The position numbers were made by a program, and so were the translations under genes. From CAYWRZ01 sp964460845 (lineage in GTDB: Bacteria; Bacteroidota; Bacteroidia; Flavobacteriales_D; UBA2798): a stretch of 64,000 bases of DNA. Each line of letters opens with the position of its first letter. The first letter of the stretch is position 1. The notes beneath the pieces were generated by a model. It had not been told where the DNA came from, ran no database searches, and was given only the letters and a program-made list of their open reading frames with translations. Location of the stretch: positions 62,001-126,000 of the forward strand of contig CAYWRZ010000008.1 in the NCBI GenBank assembly GCA_964460845.1. Direction: 5' to 3'. Below, piece after piece: positions 37,570-46,497 of this stretch.

Positions 37570-37896
37570 ATGAGCTGGATAATTCTTAGCCTGATTGTTA
37601 TCATCTCCATTCTGCTGGTGCTTGTTGTACTTATCCAAAACCCCAAGGGCGGAGGTATCTCTTCGGGCTTTCAGGCCGCTAATCAGCTTATGGGCGTGAA
37701 GCAATCTACCGACATGGTAGAAAAAATCACCTGGTACCTGGCCATTGGCCTGCTGGTGCTTTGCCTCTTCGGCGGCCCTATGCTTACCCGCAGTACCGGC
37801 TCACCGGAAGATTCCGAAATTGAAACCATCGCACCGATAGGAAGCACGCCTACCAGCACTCCAGCTCCTTCGCTGACACCTCCTCCGGGCGAATAA
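37570..37896 (+). CDS. secG: preprotein translocase subunit SecG
   Basis: Small auxiliary subunit of the SecYEG channel. Two membrane helices (SWIILSLIVIISILLVLVVL and WYLAIGLLVLCLFGG) are separated by the family motif VLIQNPKGGGISSGF and a short loop. The Pro/Thr/Ser-rich C-terminal tail is variable in SecG. It starts 1 base after the TPR gene stop and ends the miaB operon at a hairpin terminator. Confidence 0.95.
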   Translation: MSWIILSLIVIISILLVLVVLIQNPKGGGISSGFQAANQLMGVKQSTDMVEKITWYLAIGLLVLCLFGGPMLTRSTGSPEDSEIETIAPIGSTPTSTPAPSLTPPPGE

Positions 37897-37913
37897 AATG
37901 ATAATGCGCTTTG

Positions 37914-37946
37914 AAAATGTCAGTGTGTCATAGCACTGACATTTTT
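37914..37946 (+). terminator. intrinsic terminator after secG
   Basis: A 12-bp perfect stem AAAATGTCAGTG / CACTGACATTTT around TGTCATAG, ending in a short T-run, 17 bases after the secG stop. It separates the miaB-secG operon from groESL. Confidence 0.88.
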
Positions 37947-38068
37947 GTTTAAAGAAATACGCAAAGCCTGCCTGTTCTTCCGGGTTTACGGCGAAAGCAA
38001 CGCGTGGCATATATTCTGTTAAGCTGAAATGAACGTTTTTTTGAAATCAAATACTTGAATTAAATAGT

Positions 38069-38344
38069 ATGTCTGTTACCTTACAACCCCTCGCAGATAG
38101 GGTCCTGGTGGAACCGGATCCTGCCGAAACCAAAACCGCCTCAGGCCTTATCATTCCCGACACGGCGAAAGAAAAACCACAGCGCGGTACTGTCGTAGCT
38201 ATCGGAAAAGGTAAAAAAGATGAGCCGCTGACCGTCAAAACCGGCGATAAAGTGCTTTACGGAAAATATTCCGGCACCGAAATCCAGCTCGATGGCAAAG
38301 ATTTTCTCATCATGAAAGAATCCGATATTTACGCAATCCTCTGA
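38069..38344 (+). CDS. groES: co-chaperonin GroES
   Basis: Cap of the GroEL folding chamber, 91 aa. It has PLADRVLVEPDPAETKTASGLIIPDTAKEKPQRGTVVAIG-type sequence with the mobile loop (about 18-33), then KTGDKVLYGKYSGTEI and the C-terminal DFLIMKESDIYAIL. First gene of groESL, with groEL 31 bases downstream. No CIRCE operator is seen in the 120 bases between the secG terminator and the start; a TGGCAT-type element lies at 38005. Confidence 0.98.
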   Translation: MSVTLQPLADRVLVEPDPAETKTASGLIIPDTAKEKPQRGTVVAIGKGKKDEPLTVKTGDKVLYGKYSGTEIQLDGKDFLIMKESDIYAIL

Positions 38345-38375
38345 ATTTAACCGTTAATCTAAACCTATTCCCAAT

Positions 38376-40016
38376 ATGGCTTCTAAAGAAATTGCTTTTG
38401 GCGGAACCGCCCGTGAAAAACTGAAAAAAGGGGTGGACGCCCTGGCCGACGCGGTAAAAGTGACGCTCGGTCCGAAAGGAAGAAACGTGGTAATCGATAA
38501 AAAATTCGGCGCTCCTCAGGTAACTAAAGACGGGGTAACCGTAGCCAAAGAAATAGAGCTGTCGGACAAGATCGAAAACATGGGCGCGCAACTGCTCAAA
38601 GAAGTAGCGTCTAAAACCGCCGACATTGCAGGCGACGGTACCACTACCGCTACCGTGCTGGCACAAGCTATCGTAACCGGCGGACTCAAAAACGTAGCAG
38701 CAGGCGCCAATCCTATGGATCTGAAACGAGGTATCGACAAAGCGGTTGCTGCCATCGTGGAAGAGCTTAAAAAACTGTCGCGCGAGGTAGGCGACGATAA
38801 CCGTAAAGTAGAACAGGTAGCTACCATTTCGGCTAACAGCGACCACACCATTGGTAAGCTGATTGCCGAAGCCATGGCCCGCGTATCGAAAGAAGGCGTT
38901 ATCACCGTAGAAGAGGCCAAAGGCACCGAAACTACTGTAGAAGTAGTAGAAGGTATGCAGTTTGACCGGGGTTACCTTTCCCCCTATTTCATCACCGATA
39001 CCGACAAAATGGAAGTGGTGCTCGAAGATGCGCTCATCCTGATTTCGGACAAGAAAATTTCTTCGATGAAAGAGCTGCTGCCCATTCTGGAGCAATCGGT
39101 ACAAACCGGCAAGCCGCTGCTGATCATTGCAGAAGATGTGGACGGCGAAGCCATTCAGACTCTCGTCGTAAACAAGCTGCGTGGTGCGCTGCGCGTAGCC
39201 GCTGTAAAAGCACCCGGCTTCGGCGACCGTCGTAAAGCCATGCTCGAAGACATCGCCGTGCTGACCGGAGGCACCCTCATTTCGGAAGAACAGGGTTACA
39301 AGCTGGATCAAGCCGATCTTTCCCTGCTCGGAAAAGTAGAAAAAGTGGTGATCGACAAAGACAACTCTACGCTCATTAACGGTGCAGGCGACAAAGAAGC
39401 TATCAAAGCCCGCATTTCGCAAATCAAAGTGCAGATTGAACAAACTACTTCCGACTACGATCGCGATAAGCTGAAAGAGCGTCTTGCCAAGTTAGCAGGC
39501 GGTGTAGCCGTGCTGTACGTAGGTGCCGCTACCGAAGTAGAGATGAAAGAGAAAAAAGACCGTGTGGACGATGCCCTGGCAGCTACCCGTGCCGCCGTAG
39601 AAGAAGGTATCGTACCGGGCGGTGGTGTAGCTTACATCCGTAGCATACCTGCGCTCGAAAATATCAAAGGTCAAAACGAAGACGAGCAAACCGGTATCGC
39701 CATCATCAAACGTGCGCTCGAAGAGCCCCTGCGTACTATCGTGGCTAATGCCGGAGGCGAAGGCTCGGTAATCGTACAGAAAGTAAAAGAAGGACAAGCT
39801 GATTTCGGCTATAACGCACGCAGCGAAGCCTTCGAAAACCTGTTCGAAGCCGGTGTAATCGACCCCACCAAAGTAAGCCGTGTAGCACTCGAAAATGCGG
39901 CTTCTATTGCCAGCATGCTGCTCACTACCGATTGTGTGGTTTCCGAAAACGAAGAAGAAGCACCTGCAATGCCCCCAATGCCCGGAGGAATGGGCGGAAT
40001 GGGTGGCATGATGTAA
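38376..40016 (+). CDS. groEL: chaperonin GroEL
   Basis: 60-kDa chaperonin, 546 aa. The equatorial domain starts AREKLKKGVDALADAVKVTLGPKGRNVV, with ATP-binding GDGTTTATVLAQAI. The apical domain lies around residues 190-375, and the equatorial domain returns with AAVEEGIVPGGGVAYI. The Gly/Met tail (PGGMGGMGGMM) is the normal GroEL C-terminus. All expected elements are intact. It is followed by a shared bidirectional terminator facing the minus-strand OmpA-type gene. Confidence 0.99.
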   Translation: MASKEIAFGGTAREKLKKGVDALADAVKVTLGPKGRNVVIDKKFGAPQVTKDGVTVAKEIELSDKIENMGAQLLKEVASKTADIAGDGTTTATVLAQAIVTGGLKNVAAGANPMDLKRGIDKAVAAIVEELKKLSREVGDDNRKVEQVATISANSDHTIGKLIAEAMARVSKEGVITVEEAKGTETTVEVVEGMQFDRGYLSPYFITDTDKMEVVLEDALILISDKKISSMKELLPILEQSVQTGKPLLIIAEDVDGEAIQTLVVNKLRGALRVAAVKAPGFGDRRKAMLEDIAVLTGGTLISEEQGYKLDQADLSLLGKVEKVVIDKDNSTLINGAGDKEAIKARISQIKVQIEQTTSDYDRDKLKERLAKLAGGVAVLYVGAATEVEMKEKKDRVDDALAATRAAVEEGIVPGGGVAYIRSIPALENIKGQNEDEQTGIAIIKRALEEPLRTIVANAGGEGSVIVQKVKEGQADFGYNARSEAFENLFEAGVIDPTKVSRVALENAASIASMLLTTDCVVSENEEEAPAMPPMPGGMGGMGGMM

Positions 40017-40040
40017 TTCTTGCCCGAATAAAAAATGAAA

Positions 40041-40068
40041 AAGGGAGGACTTTAAAAAGTCCTCCCTT
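40041..40068. terminator. bidirectional terminator between groEL and the PD40/OmpA gene
   Basis: A 13-bp perfect inverted repeat AAGGGAGGACTTT / AAAGTCCTCCCTT with A-rich sequence before it and a T-run after it. It can end transcripts from both sides: groEL on the plus strand (24 bases after its stop) and the convergent OmpA-family gene on the minus strand. Confidence 0.9.
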
Positions 40069-40111
40069 TTTTGGTTTTAGGGCACATTCAGGGCAGGTAC
40101 AAGAAAAATCT

Positions 40112-41644
40112 TTATTTGCTTTCGATAGTAAATTCTACCCGGCGGTTTAGCGCACGCCCCTCTTCGGTCGCGTTGTCGGCCACAGGCTTCGTTTTCCCGA
40201 AACCGTCTGACGAAAGACGCGAAGCATCCACACCCTGCGAAACAAGGTATTCATACACCGCAGCCGCCCTGTCTTTCGAAAGCTTGAGGTTAAAATCGTC
40301 GCCCCCCACATTATCGGTATGCCCGGCTAGCGCAATTTTCATGGTGGTCGTTTGCAGCAATTTTACCACATTGTTCAGCTCAGGATACGATTCGGGCTGC
40401 AAAGTCGCTTTTCCGAAATCGAAGAAAATGTTGTTCAGACGTACTACCTGCCCCACTTCGATAGGCACCAGCAGCAAGTCGCGTTCAATTTCCTTATACG
40501 CATCGAGGCTTCGTGCATCGAAACTTTCGCTGACCGGATAATAGCCCGAAGAGCTGGCATTAAAGGCGTAGTTATTTCCTTTGGTTAAAATAAACTGGTA
40601 CTCGCCGGTACGCGGATTGGTTTCAAAAGACTTGAACAAGGTTCCTTCGGGGAGCAGGTTGCACAAAATGCTGGCCGCAATCGGCTTACGGGTTTTTGCA
40701 TCGAGCGCACGGCCTTTTACCAATACTACAGGTTCGGGCTTTACTTCTTCCTTGAGCTTGAGTCGAACAATATCCGTGCTTCCGAGCGAATTTTTAGACG
40801 AAACCATATACGCATATTCGCCCGAAGCGGGAATCGTAAAATACGCGTCCCAATCACTGCTGTTCACATCGGGACCCATGTTTTCGGGCGTGGACCAATT
40901 CTGCCAGGTATCGTCAAGACGACGACTTACGTAAATATCGCAGCTTCCGTGTCCACCGGGGCGATCAGAACTGAAATAAAGCGTTTTGTTATCGGGCGCC
41001 AGAAAAGGAGAAATCTCCTCGTGCTGTTTAGTGTTGATGCCTTTCAGCGGAATAGGTTTAGTCCAGGAGCGATCCGTTTCCCGAAAAGTGACATACAGAT
41101 CGTTGACGGTTCCATTTTTCACTTCCGAAAAAGAGAGTACCATAATTTCTCCATCGGCCGACATAGAAGAAGACACATATTTGCCCCGGCACATCTTATC
41201 GTACGACTTCACATCAAATCCGCGCGGTACGCTCCAGCCTTCGGGGGTAAGGCGGCTTTGGGAAAAGCCCGATTTCTGGTATTCGCCGTTACGGTAATAG
41301 CCTTTGATGATACGGGTATTCCCATCTGTCGAAATGCCTATGATACTGTTTTTATAGCCGGCATTAAACGGATACCCGAGCAATTTAGCTTTGCTCCACT
41401 GTCCGGAAGGAGAAAGTTCAGAGAACCATATTTCCTGCGAGTTTTCAGGATAATGACCGTTGTCGGGATGATCTTCGCGAAGAAAAAAGAGTTTTTTTCC
41501 GTCGGGAGAAATCAGCGGTGTCAGTTCTCCCACTTTGGAGTTGACCTGCGAGCCGAGGTTTTGTTTTTCATACTGCTGTGCAGAAACGCCGAAACTCAGC
41601 ATCGACAGGATGAGAAATAAGGAAATAGTCAATACATTTTTCAT
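40112..41644 (-). CDS. PD40 beta-propeller / OmpA-family outer-membrane protein
   Basis: A cell-envelope protein of 510 aa. The signal peptide ends at FGVSAQ. WD40-like PD40 blades (about residues 30-290) contain repeats such as LISPDGKKLFFLREDHPDNG and FLAPDNKTLYFSSDRPGGHGSCDIY. A carboxypeptidase-regulatory-like Ig domain follows (about 300-390, VKGRALDAKTRKPIAASI), and the C-terminal OmpA peptidoglycan-binding domain (about 395-510) has FFDFGKATLQPESYPELN, GHTDNVGGDDFNLKLSKDRA and LNRRVEFTI. ATG 41644 is used (GTG 41647 is in frame). This architecture is widespread in Bacteroidota and related to the PorE-type peptidoglycan anchor of type IX systems, but orthology is not established. Confidence 0.92.
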   Translation of the reverse strand: MKNVLTISLFLILSMLSFGVSAQQYEKQNLGSQVNSKVGELTPLISPDGKKLFFLREDHPDNGHYPENSQEIWFSELSPSGQWSKAKLLGYPFNAGYKNSIIGISTDGNTRIIKGYYRNGEYQKSGFSQSRLTPEGWSVPRGFDVKSYDKMCRGKYVSSSMSADGEIMVLSFSEVKNGTVNDLYVTFRETDRSWTKPIPLKGINTKQHEEISPFLAPDNKTLYFSSDRPGGHGSCDIYVSRRLDDTWQNWSTPENMGPDVNSSDWDAYFTIPASGEYAYMVSSKNSLGSTDIVRLKLKEEVKPEPVVLVKGRALDAKTRKPIAASILCNLLPEGTLFKSFETNPRTGEYQFILTKGNNYAFNASSSGYYPVSESFDARSLDAYKEIERDLLLVPIEVGQVVRLNNIFFDFGKATLQPESYPELNNVVKLLQTTTMKIALAGHTDNVGGDDFNLKLSKDRAAAVYEYLVSQGVDASRLSSDGFGKTKPVADNATEEGRALNRRVEFTIESK

Positions 41645-41687
41645 CACAGGGATAATTTAATTACACAATACAATCTATTGTTCCTTA

Positions 41688-42620
41688 TTAATCGAAAGTG
41701 GCCTGACGTCCGCCTGTTTTACCTCCGGCAAAACCGGGCAGCTTTTTACGCAGGATGGGGAATCCGACCGAACCGGCCATGTAAAAACCATCGAAAGGAC
41801 GTGCACCTATTTCGACAGTAACCTGCATTCCGCCACGTTTTTGCTCATCTTTTGTAGAAGCGCGCAGCACCTGCCAGCCCAAGCGGGCACCGATCGGAGA
41901 GGGATTTACATCTTTTTTATAGCTTATCCCGTCGCGCTGAATCCCGTTGAGGGGCGCAATAAGCACATCCACAAACACGCGGCTCAATACGCTGCGGTTT
42001 TTCTTGCCGTACGAATCGGTATTGACAAAAGTGTTGATGATATTCATGTTGCCGAGTCCGACGTAAATACCCGTGCTGCTATAGCTTGCGGCATTTACAG
42101 GCAGCGTATAATCGCTGAGTCCGTAAAAACCGCCTATGCTGAATACTCCCGCCCTGGCCTGATAGACGTTTTTGACCGTCATCGGCACGTTAATAAAGGT
42201 CGTGGTTTCGTATTCCTTACCGTTGCGGTAGCTGGTTTCGGATTTGAGCACCAGCTTGCGGGTTTTGCTTTTGGTAGAGGAGCCGAGATTGAGGTATCCT
42301 CCGGCTTCGACCTGATAATGGGCACGCAGCTTGTCTTTACGCGTCATGTTACCCATAGTAAGCCATGCACGGCGCGCCGTATAATCGAACCCCAGCCTGT
42401 CGTTGAGCATACCTATGCCCCAGAGTCCGAGGTTGAAGCTTGTTCCGTCTATGTTTTTGAATCCGAAATCAAAGTGAAAGGGATCAAAGACCAGCCAAAA
42501 ATTGACGATGTCGGAGGGATCGTCCTTCGTAATTTTGTAGTTTACCTGTCCGCCATTCTGCGCAGAAGAGGCTCCTGCGAAAAACGCCGTAAACGCGAGC
42601 GAGAAAACCAGTTTTTTCAT
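41688..42620 (-). CDS. secreted/outer-membrane hypothetical protein, 310 aa
   Basis: No family recognised. The signal peptide ends AFFAGASSAQ. The mature part has beta-barrel-like alternation with Gly and aromatic residues (FNLGLWGIGML, GLSDYTLPVNAASYSSTGIYVGLGNMN, GARLGWQVLRAS) and is probably outer membrane. The C-terminus (GKTGGRQATFD) lacks a terminal Phe. It lies 43 bases upstream of the PD40/OmpA gene on the same strand and is likely cotranscribed with it. A weak TAnnTTTG-like element may lie just upstream. Confidence 0.75.
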   Translation of the reverse strand: MKKLVFSLAFTAFFAGASSAQNGGQVNYKITKDDPSDIVNFWLVFDPFHFDFGFKNIDGTSFNLGLWGIGMLNDRLGFDYTARRAWLTMGNMTRKDKLRAHYQVEAGGYLNLGSSTKSKTRKLVLKSETSYRNGKEYETTTFINVPMTVKNVYQARAGVFSIGGFYGLSDYTLPVNAASYSSTGIYVGLGNMNIINTFVNTDSYGKKNRSVLSRVFVDVLIAPLNGIQRDGISYKKDVNPSPIGARLGWQVLRASTKDEQKRGGMQVTVEIGARPFDGFYMAGSVGFPILRKKLPGFAGGKTGGRQATFD

Positions 42621-42730
42621 ACTTATTTTGTTAATTAATACTACAAAAATGGAGTATGATCGAAGGGGTTCCTATAAGGTAAGCACCGTAAACGGCCTAC
42701 GACAATTACCGTAGTACGGGGCAAAAAAAA

Positions 42731-42752
42731 AGAGAAGGGCTACCCCTTCTCT
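42731..42752 (-). terminator. intrinsic terminator after the GreA/Rnk-like gene
   Basis: A 9-bp stem AGAGAAGGG / CCCTTCTCT with a 4-base loop. The plus-strand A-run at 42723-42731 becomes a long U-run on the minus-strand transcript. It lies 26 bases past the stop codon at 42778. Confidence 0.85.
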
Positions 42753-42777
42753 TCTTCCGGAAATGGCCGGTTTATTT

Positions 42778-43203
42778 TCAGTTAGCGGCTTTCACCTCCA
42801 TAATTTCGAACGTTTCGGTTCGCCCCGGAAAAGGCCAGGTAATCTTATCGCCGGCGGCATAGCCAAACACAGCAGTACCAAGTGGCGAGAGTATCGATAC
42901 TTTCTTTTCGGGTACCGAGGCGGCATAAGGCAGCACAAGCTGTATTTCCATGATTGTGCCTGCGGCATTGCGTAATTTAACGTGGCTATCGAGCCTTATC
43001 ACATCGACAGGTACCGCAGAAGCCGGTACGACACGGGCTTTTGACAATTCGTCGCGAAGCCTTTCAAAACCTTCGGCCTGCACTTTATCACGCGCCGGAT
43101 AAGTGAGCAATTCGGTGAGGGTCGAATGTTCTTCTTCGGCGACCAGCAGGGTTCCGTATTTAAACGGCCCTGACTTTTCTTCGGGATGAATAACAGAATT
43201 CAT
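42778..43203 (-). CDS. GreA/GreB C-terminal-domain (Rnk-like) protein
   Basis: 141 aa with the FKBP-like C-terminal domain of the Gre/Rnk family: VIRLDSHVKLRNAAGTIMEIQLVLPYAAS, then VSILSPLGTAVFGYAAGDKITWPFPG. The N-terminal part is a short helical segment rather than the long GreA coiled coil, which resembles Rnk, the regulator of nucleoside diphosphate kinase that binds RNA polymerase. It is monocistronic, with its own terminator. Binding to polymerase is inferred from the family. Confidence 0.85.
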   Translation of the reverse strand: MNSVIHPEEKSGPFKYGTLLVAEEEHSTLTELLTYPARDKVQAEGFERLRDELSKARVVPASAVPVDVIRLDSHVKLRNAAGTIMEIQLVLPYAASVPEKKVSILSPLGTAVFGYAAGDKITWPFPGRTETFEIMEVKAAN

Positions 43204-43312
43204 AGCTATTATAAGATTACTAAAGTTTAGTAAAAACGGATTTACAGTGATGAAAGCTTATTCTCCGGTAAAGAAAACCGCGTTTCCTTCACAGAAAAAT
43301 AATAAAAAGCAA

Positions 43313-43334
43313 AGAGGCAGGTAAACCTGCCTCT
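43313..43334 (-). terminator. terminator hairpin after gdhA
   Basis: Inverted repeat AGAGGCAGG / CCTGCCTCT with a TAAA loop, 66 bases past the gdhA stop on the minus strand. The minus-strand transcript continues into a T-rich tract (TTTGCTTTTTATTATTTTT). Confidence 0.75.
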
Positions 43335-43400
43335 CCATGGTATCTTGTAAGATAACCGGAGGGCTTGCTGTCCTTCCGGTATCGGGTGGACTGCCCGGGT

Positions 43401-44678
43401 TTAGGGGAATACCCCTCTTTCTTTGTAGGCCTGTGCGATACGGCTTACCGCTACGATATAGGCTGCCGTACGCCAGTCGCAGGAATACGCACCGGCAGTA
43501 TGTACCACGCGGTTAAACGCATCGACCACTTTGGCTTCGAGACGCCCCATTACCTCTTGCAGCTTCCAGATCTCGCCGTTGCGGTTTTGGAGCCATTCGA
43601 AATAGCTACCTACCACACCGCCAGAGTTACAGAGAAAGTCGGGAATGATATCGATGCCTTTGGCGATCAGTATTTCTTCGGCTTCCACATCGGTAGGACC
43701 ATTGGCACCTTCTGCAATAAGACGTGCTTTGATACGGTCGGCATTGGCAGCGGTAATCTGATTACCTAATGCAGCGGGTATCACGATATCGCATTCGAGT
43801 GCGAAGAAATCTTCGGCAGGCATCTCTACTGCGTAAGGGAATCCTTTGATAAGCCCTTTGTTATTGGCGGCAAATGCGATCAGTTGTTCCGGATCGATAC
43901 CCGATTCGCTGTACAATGTAGCGCTGGAATCCTGTACGGCAATAAGGCGAGAGCCGTTGGAGTGCATAAAATGAGAAGCCCAATAGCCTACGTTACCGAA
44001 GCCCTGTACGATGTATGTAGCGCCATTCAGGTTTCCGCCACGGGTTTTGGCCCACTCGCGAATGCTGACCACCACGCCATAGCCCGTAGCACGGTCGCGG
44101 CCTTCGAGTCCGCCCGATCCTACCGGCTTACCGGTTACCACGTGCAGGTTGCGCGAACGCTCGGCAGGTGCTTTGGTGGACATATAAGTATCGGCTATCC
44201 AGGCCATCATCTGTGCATTCGTATTCACATCAGGAGCAGGAATATCATATTCGGGACCGATGTTATCGCCTAATGCGAAAGTAAATCGACGGGTAATCCT
44301 TTCGAGCTCGCCCAGCGAATACTTAGACGGATCGAGTTGGATGCCGCCTTTTCCTCCTCCATAGGGCAGTCCTGCCAAAGAGCTTTTCCAGGTCATCCAC
44401 GAGGCCAGCGCGCGAGCCGCGTCGATATCGACGGTAGGGTGATAGCGGAGTCCGCCTTTGTACGGGCCCAGCACGTTATTGTGCTGTACACGATAGCCGG
44501 TAAAAACTTCAATACGGCCATCATCCATCTTCACGGGAAAGTGCACCACAATTTCGTTGTTGGTCACCGCCAGAATTCGGCGGATTCCGTCATCAAGCCC
44601 CATGGTGTCTGCGGCTTTGTTAAACTGGTGCATGACGTTGTCATACATGCCCATTTTTTTCTGTTGTGTCGATTCCAT
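43401..44678 (-). CDS. gdhA: glutamate dehydrogenase (Glu/Leu/Phe/Val dehydrogenase family)
   Basis: Interconverts glutamate and 2-oxoglutarate plus ammonium, linking carbon and nitrogen metabolism. The substrate domain has GYRVQHNNVLGPYKGGLRYHP and the catalytic Lys in LPYGGGKGGI; the Rossmann domain has VQGFGNVGYWASHF; then EGANGPTDVEAEEIL and FLCNSGGVVGSYFEW. At 425 aa it is the hexameric small type. ATG 44678 is chosen; an in-frame GTG at 44708 would overlap the upstream Cys-rich gene by 17 bases. It follows that gene by 13 bases and sits beside a sigma-54 two-component system, which suggests nitrogen-responsive control (inference). Confidence 0.95.
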   Translation of the reverse strand: MESTQQKKMGMYDNVMHQFNKAADTMGLDDGIRRILAVTNNEIVVHFPVKMDDGRIEVFTGYRVQHNNVLGPYKGGLRYHPTVDIDAARALASWMTWKSSLAGLPYGGGKGGIQLDPSKYSLGELERITRRFTFALGDNIGPEYDIPAPDVNTNAQMMAWIADTYMSTKAPAERSRNLHVVTGKPVGSGGLEGRDRATGYGVVVSIREWAKTRGGNLNGATYIVQGFGNVGYWASHFMHSNGSRLIAVQDSSATLYSESGIDPEQLIAFAANNKGLIKGFPYAVEMPAEDFFALECDIVIPAALGNQITAANADRIKARLIAEGANGPTDVEAEEILIAKGIDIIPDFLCNSGGVVGSYFEWLQNRNGEIWKLQEVMGRLEAKVVDAFNRVVHTAGAYSCDWRTAAYIVAVSRIAQAYKERGVFP

Positions 44679-44691
44679 ATCCGGATTTGTA

Positions 44692-44973
44692 TTATTCGAA
44701 GTGTTCACAATGAAAAATTACCGCATCCTCCCTGCGAAACGTACACTGTAATTGGTGGGTACAGTTACCGCAGAGCCCGGGTATGCGTGGTTTATCGGGA
44801 AAATTTTCAGATCCTTCCCATACGGAAATACGGGAAGCGGACGGTATAACTTCAAACTCCTCACAATGCCAAACAGGTCGAGCCGATGCTCCGCGAAGCG
44901 CACAACCCGGCGCAAGCCGACATGAGAGACAGATACCTTTGGGGAGTTCATCAAAAAAAGAGAAAACAGCCAT
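44692..44973 (-). CDS. Cys-rich mini-protein with duplicated four-Cys motif
   Basis: 93 aa, no named family known to me. Two copies of the same pattern are present: C15-x2-C18-x5-C24-x12-C37 and C68-x2-C71-x5-C77-x11-C89, each followed by E-x-F-E (WHCEEFE and FHCEHFE). The eight Cys suggest two metal sites (zinc or iron-sulfur) made by internal duplication. It overlaps no neighbour and precedes gdhA by 13 bases on the same strand. A sigma-54-like element lies 25 bases before its ATG, and an NtrC-type regulator gene ends 178 bases upstream. The longer ORF in another frame (44718-45161) is a shadow with no such regularity. Confidence 0.8.
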   Translation of the reverse strand: MAVFSFFDELPKGICLSCRLAPGCALRGASARPVWHCEEFEVIPSASRISVWEGSENFPDKPRIPGLCGNCTHQLQCTFRREDAVIFHCEHFE

Positions 44974-44997
44974 CCAGAGGTTTTGACGCGGCCTCTT

Positions 44998-45012
44998 CCA
45001 AGTGCTGTGCCA
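44998..45012 (-). promoter_or_regulatory. sigma-54-like promoter of the Cys-rich mini-protein / gdhA unit
   Basis: On the minus strand TGGCACAGCACTTGG matches TGGCACG-N4-TTGC at 9 of 11 fixed positions with exact spacing; the last base (-12 C) is G and the seventh is A. It would start transcription near 44986. The neighbouring regulator is sigma-54 dependent. A possible upstream activator site is the inverted repeat CGGT-N6-ACCG at about 45093-45106. Confidence 0.45.
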
Positions 45013-45150
45013 AAAAAAACCAGGCGGGTCGCTTGTTGGAGAATGAGGCTATTGACGGCCGATACAGGTAGAACAAGAGCCGACAAAGCCTTCGGTACAC
45101 GAACCGTATAACGGGGCAAAACTCCCCGCTGGGTAAATTTTATCCGGCAC

Positions 45151-46497
45151 TTATTGCCCATCCCTCAGTTTTTCACGCAGCGTTTTCCGGTCGATGGCCA
45201 GTACCTGCGCGGCTTTTGTTTTATTTTGTCCGCAGGCATCCAATACCGTACGGATGTATTCTCGTTCCATGCTGGCAAGTGTACGAAATTCTCCGACACT
45301 TTGATACACTCCCGAAGAAGGTTTTTCAACGTTCATATATTCAGGAAGATCGTCGAAAGTTATGCGGCTGTCGGCCAAAATGACCAGTCTTTGAATGATA
45401 TTTTCAAGTTCCCGCACGTTTCCCGGCCAGGAATGTTGCATCAGGCCCTGCATGGCCTCGTCGGTTACCAACGGTGCCGTACGGCCATATTCGTGCGAAA
45501 ATTTTTGCAGAAAATGAGCTACCAGCATCGGAATATCTTCCCTGCGTTCGCGAAGTGGCGATACGGGGATAGCAATCACATTCAGCCGATAATACAAATC
45601 TTCCCGGAAAGTTCCGTTTTTGAGCATCGCGTACAAATCGCTGTTGGTCGCTGCAATAATACGAACTTCTATTTTCTGTGGGCGTTTGCCACCTATCATT
45701 TGCACCTCTTTTTCCTGGATCACCCTCAGCAAGCGAGCCTGTACGGCCGGAGAGGCATTGCCTATTTCATCCAAAAAGATGGTTCCGCCATCGGCCGCCT
45801 GAAAAAAGCCCGCACGGGTTTCGTATGCGCCTGTGAAAGAGCCTTTCGTATAACCGAACAGCTCACTTTCGAGCAAAGGTTCGGGTATAGCGCCGCAGTT
45901 GACCGCCACAAAAGGAGCGGAAGAAAAGCGGCTCTTATAATGCAAAGCACGGGCCACCAACTCCTTACCCGTTCCGCTCTCGCCTGTAATGAGCACCGTA
46001 GCACGGTTGTCTTTGACCCGTTCAATGATACGAATGAGTTGTTGTACGGCTTCCGAACGCCCGGTAATCCCCATGTATGAATCAGCAAGCTGACGCTTCT
46101 CCTTCCCTTTTGCCACAGGCTGCCGATGCGGCAGAAGCACTTTTGTAACTGCTTCTCTAAGCTCTTCGGCCGTAAAAGGTTTTACGAGATACTCTACCGC
46201 CCCCGATTTTAACGCTTCGACCGCTCCTTTTACCGAAGGATAACCGGTAATTACCAGCACAGGAATGGCCGGGAAATGGGAAGCCGTATAACGCAGCAAC
46301 TGCATTCCGTCTATTCCGGGCATGTGCAGATCGGTGATAAGCAGATCGACCGGAGAATGGCTCAGAATATCTATCGCATCTGCTACCGCCGAAGCCTGGT
46401 AAGTGAAATGCCCCATCGATTCGAGGTTACGCCGAAGCACTTCGAGCATATCGTACGAATCATCTACAATCAATATGGACAATTTCTCATTCGGCAT
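45151..46497 (-). CDS. NtrC-family sigma-54-dependent response regulator
   Basis: Three-domain enhancer-binding protein, 448 aa. The receiver (1-120) has phospho-acceptor Asp in LLITDLHMPGIDG and VKPFTAEEL. The AAA+ domain (about 140-375) has Walker A GESGTGKELVARALH, contact loop GSFTGA, Walker B GGTIFLDEIGN, FREDLYYRLNVIAIP and SWPGNVRELENIIQR. The C-terminal Fis helix-turn-helix ends KTKAAQVLAIDRKTLREKL. It overlaps the 3' end of the kinase gene by 11 bases, so the two are a cognate pair, and it is followed on the same strand by the Cys-rich gene and gdhA, its most likely targets. Confidence 0.95.
   Translation of the reverse strand: MPNEKLSILIVDDSYDMLEVLRRNLESMGHFTYQASAVADAIDILSHSPVDLLITDLHMPGIDGMQLLRYTASHFPAIPVLVITGYPSVKGAVEALKSGAVEYLVKPFTAEELREAVTKVLLPHRQPVAKGKEKRQLADSYMGITGRSEAVQQLIRIIERVKDNRATVLITGESGTGKELVARALHYKSRFSSAPFVAVNCGAIPEPLLESELFGYTKGSFTGAYETRAGFFQAADGGTIFLDEIGNASPAVQARLLRVIQEKEVQMIGGKRPQKIEVRIIAATNSDLYAMLKNGTFREDLYYRLNVIAIPVSPLRERREDIPMLVAHFLQKFSHEYGRTAPLVTDEAMQGLMQHSWPGNVRELENIIQRLVILADSRITFDDLPEYMNVEKPSSGVYQSVGEFRTLASMEREYIRTVLDACGQNKTKAAQVLAIDRKTLREKLRDGQ

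Noticed and set aside
44718..45161. 147-aa minus-strand ORF overlapping the Cys-rich mini-protein
   Set aside because: It shares DNA with the mini-protein in another frame, has no domain, signal or repeat logic, and covers the promoter region; the 93-aa frame has a regular duplicated Cys motif.
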